64,000 nucleotides of DNA from Conchocele bisecta (lineage: Eukaryota; Mollusca; Bivalvia; Lucinida; Thyasiridae). Numbering within the stretch: the first letter of the stretch is position 1; each line of letters begins with the position of its first letter. Shown piece after piece: positions 23,126-34,396 of this stretch. The translations under genes were made by a program, and so were the position numbers. The notes beneath the pieces are model-generated. The model was given only the letters and a program-made list of their open reading frames with translations. It made no database searches and was not told the origin of the DNA. Where the stretch lies: NCBI GenBank assembly GCA_029237695.1, contig CM055278.1, forward strand, positions 74,566,297 to 74,630,296, given 5' to 3'.

Positions 23126-24376
23126 GTTATACCCCCCGCAACGAGTTGTGGTGGGGGGGGTATACTGGAGTCAGGTTGTCCGTCCATCCGTCCGTCCGTC
23201 CGTCCGTCCATCCATCCGTCCGTCAGTCCATCCGTCACTAAACTTAACATCAGAGAAATATTGTTATAACTTCTATTTCCTTCGTCTAAATTGCTTAATA
23301 TTTCACACATGCATTCCTGTAAAGCTCTACTACCATGCTGTGCCAAATCCACGACCGTCCAGCCCCCGCTGATCCCAAAGTCAAGGTCAAATACTTAGTC
23401 TCTTTACAAAACTTAACATCAGAGAAATATTGTTATAACTTCTGTTTCCTTCATCTACAATGCTTAATATTTCACACATGCATTCCTGTAAGGCTCTACT
23501 ACCATGCTGTGCCAACTCCATGACCGTCCAAGCCCCGCTGATCCCAAGTTCAAATACTTGGTCTCTTTACAAAACTTAACATCAGAGAAATATGTTGTAA
23601 CTTTCTATTTCCTTCATCTAAAATGCTTAATATTTCACACATGCATTCCTGTAAGGTTCTACTACCATGCTGTGCCAAATCCACGACCGTCCAACCCCCG
23701 CTGATCCCAAGGTCAAGGTCAAATACTTAGTCTCTTTACAAAACTTAACATCAGAGAAATATGTTATAACTTATATTTCCTTCATCTAAAATGCTTAATA
23801 TTTCACACATGCATTCCGGTAAGGCTCTACTACCATGCTGTGCTAAATCCACGACCGTCCAACCCCCGCCGATCCCAAGGTCAAGGTCAAATACTTTGTC
23901 TCTTTACAAAGCTTAACATCAGAGACTGCTATTTCCTTCATTGAAAATTCTTAATATTTCACTTGTGCATTCCTCTAAGGTTGTACTATCATGCTGTGAC
24001 AAACCTATGACCGTCCAACCCCCGCTGATCCCAAGGTCAAGGTGACGTACTTAGTCTCTTTACAAAACTTAACATCAGAGAAATATGTTGTAACTTCTAT
24101 TTATTTCATCGAAAATTCTTAATAGTTTATGCATGCATTCCTCTAAGGCTCTACTATCATACTGTGACAAATCCCCGCTGATCTCGAGGTCAAGGTCACA
24201 TACCTAGTCTCTTTACAAAACTTAACATGAGAGAAATATGTTATAACTTCTATTTCCTTGCTCGGATCTGCTTCACATTTCACACACACATTGCTCCAAT
24301 GGACCTCTACCACCGTGTGACAAGTTCACGTTCGTGCCCAGAGTCAAGGTCACAAGTCCACACACTTGGATTTTTT
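23126..24376 (+). mobile_element. F3 element, 5' end and seven ~165-bp units
   Basis: 5' hairpin ATACCCCCCGCAACG with GGGGGGGTATA, GTCC repeats, then units with CAAAACTTAACATCAGAGAA, ATTTCACACATGCATTCC and CCCAAGGTCAAGGTCAAATA. Interrupted by F7 at 24377; its 3' terminus is at 24755-24810. Confidence 0.8.
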
Positions 24377-24740
24377 TATGCCACCGGGTTTCGAAGAAAC
24401 GGGTGGCATATAGTGTTTGGACCGTCCGTCTGTCAGTCCATCCGTCTGTCCGTGCACACATTAGGGTACTTATGTGGCTAGCCCCACAGGGTTATGGACT
24501 TGGTAAAGGATAGGGTTGGTTACAATTAGCCACCTAAAAAATCCTTTTATGTGGCTAAAAATCGTTTTATGTGGCTAATATTTAACATGTGATAAGCCAC
24601 ATAAGTATAGTACTGTAAGAACGTCCGTCTGTCCGTCCGTCCGTCCGTCCGTCCGTCACACTTTTCGGTTAACCACTTTGTCACAGTTTCTCAAATATGC
24701 TGCAGGTGGCATCCGCGTTCGACAGACGCATTTCTTGTTT
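24377..24740 (+). mobile_element. Family F7, complete 364-bp hairpin-ended element with cassette B
   Basis: The 5' hairpin ATGCCACCGGGTTTC with GAAACGGGTGGCAT is followed by GTCC repeats, a cassette and GTCC repeats. The 3' hairpin GCGTTCGACAGACGC is followed by ATTTCTTGTTT. Cassette B (24452-24620) repeats TTATGTGGCTA at 24470, 24547 and 24567, and inverted at 24593 with a variant at 24526. Confidence 0.75.
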
Positions 24741-24754
24741 TTACATATTTAGGG

Positions 24755-24810
24755 GTACATGAGCCCACGCGGGGGGTATTCCGTAAGCCTCGCTTACTGA
24801 CCAATCTAGT
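24755..24810 (+). mobile_element. F3 3' terminus
   Basis: GCGGGGGGTATTCCGTAAGC, hairpin GTAAGCCTCGCTTAC, then CCAATCTAGTT abutting the next F3 5' end. Confidence 0.7.
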
Positions 24811-25879
24811 TATACCCCCCGCAACGAGTCAGGTTGTCCGTCCGTCCGTCCGGGCACACATTAGGGTACTTATGGGGTAGGGTTAGAACACAATGGAACT
24901 TAATCCGTACCCCGTAAGCCTATTGTGTCTTACGGGGTATTTCCTTTGATCTTTTATATGGCAAGTACCCCCTAAGGTCCGAAATGTAAGTTCGTCCGTC
25001 CGTCCGTCCGTCCGTCCGGGCCAACATCGGGGGTTTAGGAGCTTAGGGTAAGGGTTAGTAACAAAGGATTCCTTTGTTATAGTCGGTAAGCTCCTAATTC
25101 CATTGATCTTTAGGAGCTAATCCTTTGATCATTTAAAGCGTCCGTCCGTCCGTCCGTCCGTCCGTCCGTCCGTCCGTCCGTGTGTGCGTCCAAAAGTACG
25201 TGGAAACATAACATTTGGTTATAACTTCTGGATTTCCTTCATTTAAAATGCTTAATATTTCACACATGCATTCCTGTAAGGCTCTACTACCATGCTGTGC
25301 CAAATCCACGGCCGTCCAACCCCTGTTGATCAAGGTCAAGGTTAAATACTTGGTCTCTTTACAAAACTTAACTTCAGAGACATATTGTTATAACTTCTAT
25401 TTCCTTCATCTAAAATGCTTAATATTTCACACATGCATTCCTGTAAGGCTCTACTACCATGCTGTGCCAAATCCACGACCGTCCAAACCCCGCTGATCCC
25501 AAGGTCTCTTTACTTAGTCTCTTTACAAAACTTAACATCAGAGAAATATTGTTATAACTTCTATTTCCTTCATCTAAAATGCTTAATATTTCACACATGA
25601 ATTCCTGTAAGGCTCTACTACCATGCTGTGCCAAATCCACGACCGTCCAACCCCCGCTGATCCCAAGGTCAAGGTCAAATACTTAGTCTCTTTACAAAAC
25701 TTAACATCAGAGAAATAAGTTATAACTTCTATTTCCTTCATTGAAAATTCTTATTATTTCTCTTGTGCATTCCTCTAAGGTCACAAGCTCACACACTTGG
25801 AAATATTTACATATTTTAGGGGTACCTGGGCCCACGCGGGGGGTATTCCGTAAGCCTCGCTTACTGACCAATCTAGTTT
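24808..25879 (+). mobile_element. F3 element, second copy, with cassettes C and D
   Basis: 5' end TATACCCCCCGCAACGAG, GTCC repeats, cassette C (24850-24990), GTCC repeats, cassette D (25018-25138), GTCC repeats, three ~165-bp units, then the GTAAGCCTCGCTTAC hairpin and TCTAGTTTG. Confidence 0.75.
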
Positions 25880-26069
25880 GAATTGGCGAAAATTTGACGT
25901 AACGAAATTCGACTTAACGGTAGCCAGTTACATTGAAAATAATAGGATCTGAAATGGGACTTGGACACGAATTCGACGTAACGAGGGAATTTGACTTAAC
26001 CGACTTTGAGTAAACGAATGTAGACTGTATATACATGTATATATAGGAAAAAATGCAGATGACAGGATG

Positions 26070-26442
26070 GACCCTTACAATGCTGAATTAAATTTTGTCG
26101 TCTGCTGTTTATTTTATATTTTCTATGTTTCTTGGCAAAAACGTGCTTTGACAGCATTTAGTTTAAACAATATTTATTTCAAATAATATACATGTATATA
26201 TGCATCAAAATACATATAAAGTAACAGTGTATAAGGATTAGAAAACAAGCTCACAGAGCTTATGTGACTTCTTCTCCTTGAGTAAAGCATCAGTAAATGG
26301 GAGCATTGACAGCATTTAGAATTTACATGGGAAATTATTCTAAATTGCTCTGAAATCATGTTGTTGTTTTTTAATGGGAAAATAATGGTTAGGAAAAATA
26401 AACAGCAGACAACAAAATTCAATTGAGCATTGTAAGGATTAA
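26070..26442. mobile_element. M2 MITE with a nested insertion
   Basis: ACCCTTACAATGCTGAATTA and TGTCGTCTGCTG at the left; CAGCAGACAACAAAATTC and GCATTGTAAGGATTAA at the right. Split by a 144-bp insert at 26162-26305. Confidence 0.75.
26162..26305. mobile_element. 144-bp insertion flanked by a 14-bp duplication
   Basis: TTGACAGCATTTAG occurs at 26148-26161 and 26306-26319. On the minus strand the insert ends AT-rich with an AATAAA. This fits a short retroposed fragment, but no family is recognised. Confidence 0.6.
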
Positions 26443-26519
26443 AAGTCCAATAGTCTTCCATGTGGGAATTGGTCCAATATGCTTCCATGTACAACCCAGC
26501 AGTCCTAGTATCATCATAT

Positions 26520-28100
26520 ATCTTCAAGTAAGCCACTTTACACAGGACCATGATGAAAACATTTTTTTTATTTTTTATAGTATTTTTAAAAAAAAATTCC
26601 TGATATGCCCCTTTAACACAGGTCGGTTAAACATATTATTGAACTTTCACCATGTAATTGCACTGTGCAGTAAAGTTTGTGATAATTATACAAATGAGGC
26701 CGCTACAGGAAACATGTTTAGTGATCAGTATAGCATTACTGCATGATGCTGTACTTATGCAATAAATATAATCTAACATTTGTATGACATTTAATGTAAT
26801 ATTTATTAAACTTGTCGACTGATTTCATGAGAAACTCGGCATAGCCTTAAACTTGTTTATCATATTAAATCAGCACATATTTAATATCCTATATTTCTTG
26901 ACAGTTATGTGTATAATAAATTGAGCTTAAAGATGGGGTCCCGCACATCAGGATGTATTGTAGGGGTTATATTTGTTGAGTTCAGCATTTAGAGATGTCA
27001 TTAATATGTACAAAGAGCATTTAATTTTTATTAACGGGTACACATACTGGTACTATTTTGTATTATTTGTGTGACGGAAATCAATAATCTTGAGGTCGGG
27101 GGAGATAAGTGCGTTTTCTCAAAATATTAACAAAATATTTATTTGTCCAATGCAATTTCTAGTGTACCTTAACTGTACGTTATAAGATATTGACAGCAAT
27201 CGTGTTTAAGTTGATACACATACTTGATTAAATACGGTAATAAAACTAATCACACTGTCTTCACATGCACGTAAACTGGTGATCACCACTACTAACACGG
27301 TATTGAAATATTAGTTAAAACTGTGTAAAAACACATTTGATGTTAACAACTTGTGGAATAGTTATATAATTAGGTACACAATTAATTTCCATAACAATAT
27401 ATTTTTACATAATTTGAGGGCCCCAATCTTTAAGCCCTAGTAGCTAACCAGCCAGTGTATACCCAGACATTGACTCCGCACATTGTGATCAATGTCTGCA
27501 CAAAGCAAATTCACAGACTGACCTTGATCTACACTGTAGATGACGAGTCTCATAAAATGGGGCTTATTGACCAGTGTAGCTCCTAATCTGCTCGCACACG
27601 TCCACAATCCGATTGAAGTTGAAACTGTTCATTAGAAACGTACCTTAATGACTGAATTAAATTATTAAACTTGGAGATTCTCATTTGATTGCACATCGAC
27701 ATACAATGAATTGGGTCTACACTGGTCACAAAAACGATCAGCCAATTTTGTCAGATGAAGTCTGGGATCTGTACATGTACTGATTAGAAATATCAATCTG
27801 GAGCTTTTTTTTCTGAGCTCACTATTCGTTTGTAAAGTACACATTGTATACACATGAATGTACATTATAATTATGTTACATTTTCGTTTTGTTGATCATG
27901 AAGATAACATTTTCATATAGAAAATAAAATCTAATTTAAAGACATCGGACTTGTTATATTGTATTATCCAATACACACGTTTCCTGAGGTATTCAGATTA
28001 GGCCATACAAAATTAAGTACAGTGATTGTCAGACACAGGGTTTGTGGAATGTGAAGCGGGAGGGCGGATTTTTTTAAATATTCATGTACATGTATTTATT
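26520..28100. other. Mostly non-repetitive; no gene seen
   Basis: 26520-26620 carries an end of the element seen at 20845 and 37497. 27545-27650 is a diverged M1 MITE (TGACCAGTGTAGCTCC). No reading frame or splice pattern convinced me. Confidence 0.5.
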
Positions 28101-28375
28101 TTTTTTTGAGATGTTTGTCTTCGATTTTTTTCAAGTTGCCAGATGCATATATGCAAGACTGAGATCGGGGGTCAGTCCCAGAACGAGGGTCAAATCCCAG
28201 AACGGGGGCTAATCCCAGAACGGGAGGCCAATTCCGCACGTTTTGGATTAAGCCGTTTTAATTTCAAGCTTGAATGACGTCAACATTAGTGATGTAACGT
28301 CATGCTCTGGTCGTATGCGTCCAGATCAAAAACGGTGGCAATTATTGAAGACATCATTTTTAGTCAGGTTTTTTA

Positions 28376-29990
28376 AAAAAAATCCAGGCTATTGGATTGG
28401 CGAAAGCCGGGCGGGCGGGCGGGCTGGGCGGGTGCGGGCGGGCGGCGGTCGTCCACAATCAATGTTAAGTTTTCGTGTTTGAGTCCATTTCTTTGTTACT
28501 GTACCACCTAGGACCACCAAACTTTCACAGCTTCATAATCAAGGGGTGCCCACCACATATCACTATCCAACATGTTACTTTTTTTTAACTTGACCCATTT
28601 TTTCCGCGTAGTCGACTTAGCCATTTTCAATGTCGTGTTCAAGTCCATTTCTTTGGTACTGTACCACCTAGGACCACCAAACTTTCATAGCTTCATAATC
28701 AAGGGGTACCCACCACATATCACTATCCAACATGTGACCATTTTTAGCCAGTTTTTTAAAAAAAAATCCAGGCTATTGGATTGGCGAAAGCCGGGCGGGC
28801 GGGCGGTCGGCGGGCGGGCGTGGGCGGGCGGGTGGGCGGGCGGGCGGGCCCCGGGGCGGGCAGGCGGCGGGCGGCGTCCACAATCAATGTTAAGTTTTCG
28901 TGTTTGAGTCCATTTCTTTGTTACTGTACCACCTAGGACCACCAAACTTTCACAGCTTCATAATCAAGGGGTGCCCACCACATATCACTATCCAACATGT
29001 TACTTTTTTTTTAACTTCACCCATTTTTTCCGCGCAGTCGACGTAGCCATTTTCAATGTTAAGTTTTCGTGTTTACAATGTTAAGTTTTCGTGTTTAAGT
29101 CCATTTCTTTGGTACTGTACCACCTAGGACCACCAAACTTTTCACAGCTTCATAACCAAGGGGTGCCTACCACATACAACTATCCAACATGTGACCATTT
29201 TTAGCCAGTTTTTTTTAAAAAAAAAAATCCAGGCTATTGGATGGCGAAAGCCGGGGCGGGCGGGCGGGAGGGCGGGGCGGCGGGCGGGCGTGGGCGGGCG
29301 GTGGGCGGGCGGGGGGTGGTCGGCGGGAGCGGGTGCGGGCGGGTGGGCGGGGCGGCGGGCCCCGGGCGGGCAGGCGGCGGGCGCGGGCGTCCACAATCAA
29401 TGTTAAGTTTTCGTGTTTGAGTCCATTTCTTTGTTACTGTACCACCTAGGACCACCAAACTTTCACAGCTTCATAATCAAGGGTGCCCACCACATATCAC
29501 TATCCAACATGTTACTTTTTTTTTAACTTCACCCATTTTTTCCGCGTAATCGACTTAGCCATTTTCAATGTTAAGTTTTCGCGTTTACAATGTTAAGTTT
29601 CCGTGTTTAAGTCAATTTCTTTCGTACTGTACCACCTAGGACCACCAAACTTTCACAGCTTCAAAATCAAAGGGTACCCACCACATATCACTATCCAACA
29701 TGTTACTTTTTTTTTTAACTTCACCCATTTTTTCCGTGCAGTCGACTTAGCCATTTTCAATGTTAAGTTTTCGCGTTTACAATGTTAAGTTTTCGTGTTT
29801 GTCCATTTCTTTGGTATTGTACCGCCTAGGACCACCAAACTTTCACAGCTTCATAACCAAGGGGTGCCTACCACATACAACTATCCAACATGTGACCATT
29901 TTTTTTACCTTCACCTATTATTTCTACGTAATTGACTTAGCCATTTTCAACGTTAACTTTTTAACGTACGTCTGGTTAGAGTTTTTTATT
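28376..29990 (+). repeat. Tandem array of ~450-bp units with GC-rich (CGGG)n cores
   Basis: Three GC cores, at 28407-28450, 28790-28880 and 29250-29395, each preceded by AAATCCAGGCTATTGGAT. Each is followed by CCTAGGACCACCAAACTTTC and ATCACTATCCAACATGT. Pro/Arg- or Gly-rich reading frames here are compositional. Confidence 0.85.
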
Positions 29991-31660
29991 GGTTAAAACT
30001 TTTTCGTTTATCTATAATCTCTGCAACTGCTTCGCCCATTACCTTGAAACTTCACATGGGTGTTTATCATCAACCATTTTCATTCTAACCCCCAACCGTG
30101 CGGCCCCTGTGCCCAATGTCAAGGTCAAATTACTTTGAATTTTTTTGTTTTTTTAAAGTTTTTTCGTTGTACTATATCTCTGCAACTGCTTCACCAATAC
30201 CTTGATACTTCACATGGGTGTTTATCATCATTATTGCACCTGCTTGCGGAAAGCGCGATCCTGTGCCCTATGTCAAGTTCAAATTACTTTGAATTTTTTT
30301 GTTAAAGTTTTTTCGTGTACTATATCTCTGCAACTGCTTCACCCAATACCTTGATAATTCACATGGGTGTTTATCATCATTGTCACACCTCGCTTGCGGA
30401 AAGCGCGATATCGTCAGCATTTTGGCATACGTCCGTCCGTTCGTCCGTGTGTCCGGTTAAAGTTTTTTGGTTAAAGTTTTTCCATCTACTATATCTATTT
30501 TTTTAGTGTCCATGCCTCGCCCCAAGGCGCGACATGCAGGCCACGGCCATCTAGTCTACAAAAAGTGGGTATAATTATGTTATCCAAGTGTCTATGCTTG
30601 GAAAAAACCTGGCCTTCGTGGCTTTGCCTCGTTTCTTGTTTTACCTTCACCTATTATTTCTACGTAATTGACTTAGCCATTTTCAATGTTAACTTTTTAA
30701 CGTACGTCTGGTTAAAGTTTTTTGGTTTTAAAACTTTTTTGTTATACTATATCTCTGCAACTGCTTCGCCCATTACCTTGAAACTTCACATGGGTGTTTA
30801 TCATCATCCATATTTTCATTCTAACCCCCAACCGTGCGGCCCCTGTGCCCAATGTCAAGGTCAAATTACTTTGATTTTTTTTGTTAATTTTTTTTCGTGT
30901 ACTATATCTCTGCAACTGCTTCACCCAATACCTTGATACTTCACATGGGTGTTTATCATCATTGTCGCACCTGCTTGCGGAAAGCGCGATCCTGTGCCCA
31001 ATGTCAAGGTCAAATTACTTTGAATTTTTTTGTTAAAGTTTTTTTGTGTACTATATCTCTGCAACTGCTTCACCCAATACCTTGATACTTCACATGGGTG
31101 CTTATCATCATTGTCGCACCTGCTTGCGGAAAGCGCGATCCTGTGCCCAATGTCAAGGTCAAATTACTTTGAATTTTGTTGTTAAAGTTTTTTCATGTAC
31201 TATATCTCTGCAACTGCTTCACCCAATACCTTGATACTTCACATGGGTGTTTATCATCATTGTCGCACCTGCTTGCGGAAAGCGCGATCCTGTCCCAATG
31301 TCAAGGTCAAATTACTTTGAATTTTTTTTGTTAAAGTTTTTTTGTGTACTATATCTGCTGCAAATGCTTCACCCAATACCTTGATACTTCACATGGGTGT
31401 TTATCATCATTGTCACACCTGCTTGCGGAAAGCGCGATATCGTCGGCATTTTGGCATACGTCCGTCCGTTCGTCTGTGTGTCCGGTTAAAGTTTTTCCAT
31501 TTACTATATCTATTTTGTTAGTGTCCATGCCTCGCCCCAAGGTGCGACATGCAGGCGACGGCCATCTAGTCTACAAAAAGTGGGTATAATTATGTTATCC
31601 AAGTGTCTATGCTTGGAAAAAACCTGGCCTTCGTGGCTTTGCCTCGTTTCTTGTTGTCAT
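29991..31660 (+). mobile_element. Tandem ~150-bp units with F4-type 3' ends
   Basis: Units contain ACTATATCTCTGCAACTGCT, CTTGCGGAAAGCGCGAT and AATGTCAAGGTCAAATTACT. Two termini, at about 30505-30640 and 31515-31655, read GGCGCGACATGCAGG or a variant, then a stem and GCCTCGTTTCTTGTT. Confidence 0.7.
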
Positions 31661-32071
31661 TGAGTACCGTGAAGTGTTTAGTAATGAAGTGAATTACACG
31701 CATGCCTTACCCGTTTCCATGACGGTCGTAGCTTGTACAATTTTCCTGCCTTTTCCAGCCATTGTAAGATTGGCCCCCGTTCTGGGATTGACGTCACGCT
31801 GTTAGGCCCGCATTCTGGGATTAGCCCCCATTCTGGGATTGGCCCCCGTTCTGGGACTGACCCCCGATCTGTGTCTTACATATAAGCATCTGGCAACTTA
31901 AAAAAATCAGAGACGAACAACTTGAACAAAAAGAATATGTTCTATAAATTTACTATAACCGCATTGCCCTCTGTATATGAACGTGCCTTGTTGAACAGAT
32001 GTGAAAACACAATCACTCCGATCCAAGCTGCATCCATGCACATGGTGAAGGTAAAATTACTAAAATTTGTA

Positions 32072-32275
32072 TTAACCCTTAGACCACTGTCTTAATTTTT
32101 TTGTCGTCTGCTGTTTATTTTCTATTTTCCATTTTTATCACCAAAACATGCTTTGACTAGCATAATTTACAACATGCTTTGACTTGCTGTCAAATTATGT
32201 TTTTATTGAGAAATAAGGCAAGATACAAAAGCAACAGCAGACGACAATTGTTGTGAGTAGCGGTCTAAGGGTTAA
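32072..32275. mobile_element. M2 TTAA MITE, intact ends
   Basis: TTAACCCTTAGACCACT at the left and AGCGGTCTAAGGGTTAA at the right, with inverted TGTCGTCTGCTGT and ACAGCAGACGACA. Confidence 0.9.
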
Positions 32276-32277
32276 CC

Positions 32278-32460
32278 CATCACCCCGAGGTAACTGGAAT
32301 TAAAGTTAATTTTACAGCCAATCCAATTGTCACAATGATTTTCAGACTAGTCCATTTATGAAGAGTGTTTTTGTTCTCAAAAATATGAAAATTACTTGCC
32401 AAAAATGCAGATTTTGATGAGGGCCAATACAGGCCTGTGGTGTTGAAAGAGTTAAATATA
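32278..32460 (-). mobile_element. Dispersed repeat, inverted copy of 34640-34875
   Basis: CTCAAAAATATGAAAATTAC and AGACTAGTCCATTTATGAA match the complements of 34740-34800 and 39900-39965. Confidence 0.6.
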
Positions 32461-32518
32461 GAATAATTGCATAGTGTTTCGAAAGTATCATAGTTAAACC
32501 ACAAGTGTGTATGTTTTT

Positions 32519-33040
32519 ATGCCATCATAAATTTATTTTTGGGGGACATTACAATTCACCCTCGTCCGTAGCACTTTTGATCACTTTGTCCATTCCTCAG
32601 CTACTATAACACAAATGGCTAGCAACTTTCACACAATGGTCACCTACTGCTCTTCTACATCAGAAACTGACCATTAATGATTGACTTACTTTTTCCGTTT
32701 AAATGACTTGGATATCGGGACCACTTTGCCTGTTTAAGTCGCTTCCTCAGCCACTACAACACTTATGGCTACCAAACTTGCACACAATCGAATATTGCTC
32801 TACATCCTCTACCACGCTGCGACAAATCCATGTTCATGCCGCCCACGCTAAGCCCAGGGTCAAGGTCATATATTGAAACCATCACGCTTGGGGATAAATG
32901 GCTTATAATTTATGTTTCCTTGCTCGGTTCTGCTTCACATTTCACACACACATAACACACATGCTCCAATGGTCCTCTACCGCCCTGCGACAAATCCACA
33001 TTTGTGCCGCCCCCACTTCTTTTTTCTTTTTTAGCTTATA
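32519..33040 (+). mobile_element. Decayed ~165-bp unit array
   Basis: A TATGCCATCATAAATTTATT start, then units with AGCCCAGGGTCAAGGTCAT and TTTCACACACACAT. Confidence 0.5.
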
Positions 33041-33129
33041 TTTAATGGCGGCACCTTACACCTAGGACCTTGCATGTCTCACAAGAATGGGAGAAGCCGG
33101 TAATTCGTTTTTACAGAGCAAATACGAAT

Positions 33130-33295
33130 TATCATTATCGGTACCCATTTACAGCTGGGTGAACTGGAGCAGTGTGGATAAAGTGTCTTGCTCAAGGACA
33201 CAACGCACGCCGCTAGTCAGGCTCGAACCCACGACCCTTGGATCAGTAGTCCGACACATTAACCATTACGCCACAGCACTCCACTCCGCCCCCGC
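33130..33295 (-). repeat. tRNA-like dispersed repeat (pseudogene)
   Basis: On the minus strand an A-box-like TGGCGTAATGGTTAA and a B-box GGTTCGAGCC are spaced as in a tRNA. The flanks and anticodon arm are degenerate, so this is not called a functional tRNA. Confidence 0.5.
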
Positions 33296-33499
33296 TAAGC
33301 AAATCAAGGTCATATATAGCCAATATCCATATATTTTAGAACTGCCCAATACCCATCACTGATGTTGGTCATCACTGGTCGCAAAGGATCGACTGATTGA
33401 TGGATTGGATTTCTACGTCCATTGTACAACAGAAAACAAGTGGTATACAGAAAACAAACCTGATTTTGCCAGATCACGCTTGGTAAAATTAGAAATTGT

Positions 33500-33886
33500 G
33501 TTCATAGAACACGGACGTCCCCACCTGCAGAGTTGATAGTAAAAGGGCATCGTTATTATGAAGCTAATCCCTAGACAGACATTGTGGGCAAATATTATTT
33601 AATTTGGTGAAGGAGTTGACGAGTTATTGAGAAAACTTTAACACATTTGCCTTACAAACAAGGTGAACATAAGTCCCCAGTGACCTTGACCTTGAGTGTT
33701 CAGGCGTAGATCGTATGCGAAAGAAAGCACCATCCCTAGACAGACAGTGTGTGCAAATATTATTGAAATTGGTGAAGGAGTTATTGAAAACTTAAACAGA
33801 TTTGCCTTACGGACGCACGCACGGACGGACAGGGGTAAAACATAATCACCCCCACCCAATAAATTGGTGGTGGGGGGCATAAAAAC
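33500..33886 (-). mobile_element. Hairpin-ended element, minus orientation
   Basis: Units with GTGACCTTGACCTTGAGTG, then ACGGACGGAC and the hairpin ACCCAATAAATTGGTGGTGG with GGGGGCATAAAAAC, the mirrored 5' end of the GTCC families. Confidence 0.6.
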
Positions 33887-34021
33887 ATTTGTAAAACGAA
33901 CGACAGAAGATTGTATAGATTTATTATTAAATTATCAATGCAATATACAAGTTATAGAATCATTCTATAGATAGGGATTTTTGTTTACAATGACGACCAC
34001 AATGGACAGTTATATGACCAG

Positions 34022-34396
34022 CAGAGCTCCAGATAAGTTATGTCTAAAGAGTAGTATACCCCCATATTTCAAATTAAATGCATATTTTACTTAAATAACA
34101 AAATTTAATGTATTATAGATTTTCTTCATTATTAAATAGGGAATAAATGATAAAAAAAATAAATCAAATTTAAAAAGTCACTTATTTGAGCTGCAAAAAG
34201 CAAACAGTATTTGCTTTTTGCAGCTCAACGAAGTAAATTTTAACTTTATTACAGAAATTTCACTACTCAATTTGAAAATCAATGCATATTTTCACATTGC
34301 TGTGAGTATTTTGTATTCCCACTTTTGATAATCAATGCGTATTCAGCTGAAATAAGTGCGTAAAATACACCAATACGCACCTTATCTGGAGTTCTG
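34022..34396. mobile_element. MITE family M3, 6-bp target duplication GACCAG
   Basis: CAGAGCTCCAGATAAG and CTTATCTGGAGTTCTG termini, flanked by GACCAG on both sides (34016-34021, 34397-34402). The central palindrome is GAGCTGCAAAAAGCAAA with its complement. A second copy is at 62700-63060. Confidence 0.85.

Larger units (their letters stand above)
22518..26027. mobile_element. pogo/Tigger-like non-autonomous DNA element carrying nested insertions
   Basis: Terminal inverted repeats CAGTCTACGCTCGTTTAC at the left and GTAAACGAATGTAGACTG at the right, each flanked by TA. Similarity runs about 34 bp inward. CAGT ends and a TA target are typical of the pogo branch of Tc1/mariner. The native interior (22550-23120 and 25880-25990) has GACTTAACGAG-type motifs; the middle is filled by GTCC-rich elements. 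No transposase seen. Confidence 0.75.
28113..31920. mobile_element. Foldback-like element, ~120-bp inverted arms with internal tandem repeats
   Basis: The left arm (28113-28235) reads AAGTTGCCAGATGCATATA, then repeated CCCAGAACGGGGG motifs. The right arm (31769-31920) is its complement with CCCCCGTTCTGGGATT repeats, then TAAGCATCTGGCAACTT. Arms built of short tandem repeats are a foldback hallmark. The interior is filled with the arrays at 28400-31660. Confidence 0.7.

Noticed and set aside
28685..29458. Pro/Arg- and Gly-rich reading frames in the GC cores
   Set aside because: Low-complexity translation of (CGGG)n; open on both strands in several frames.
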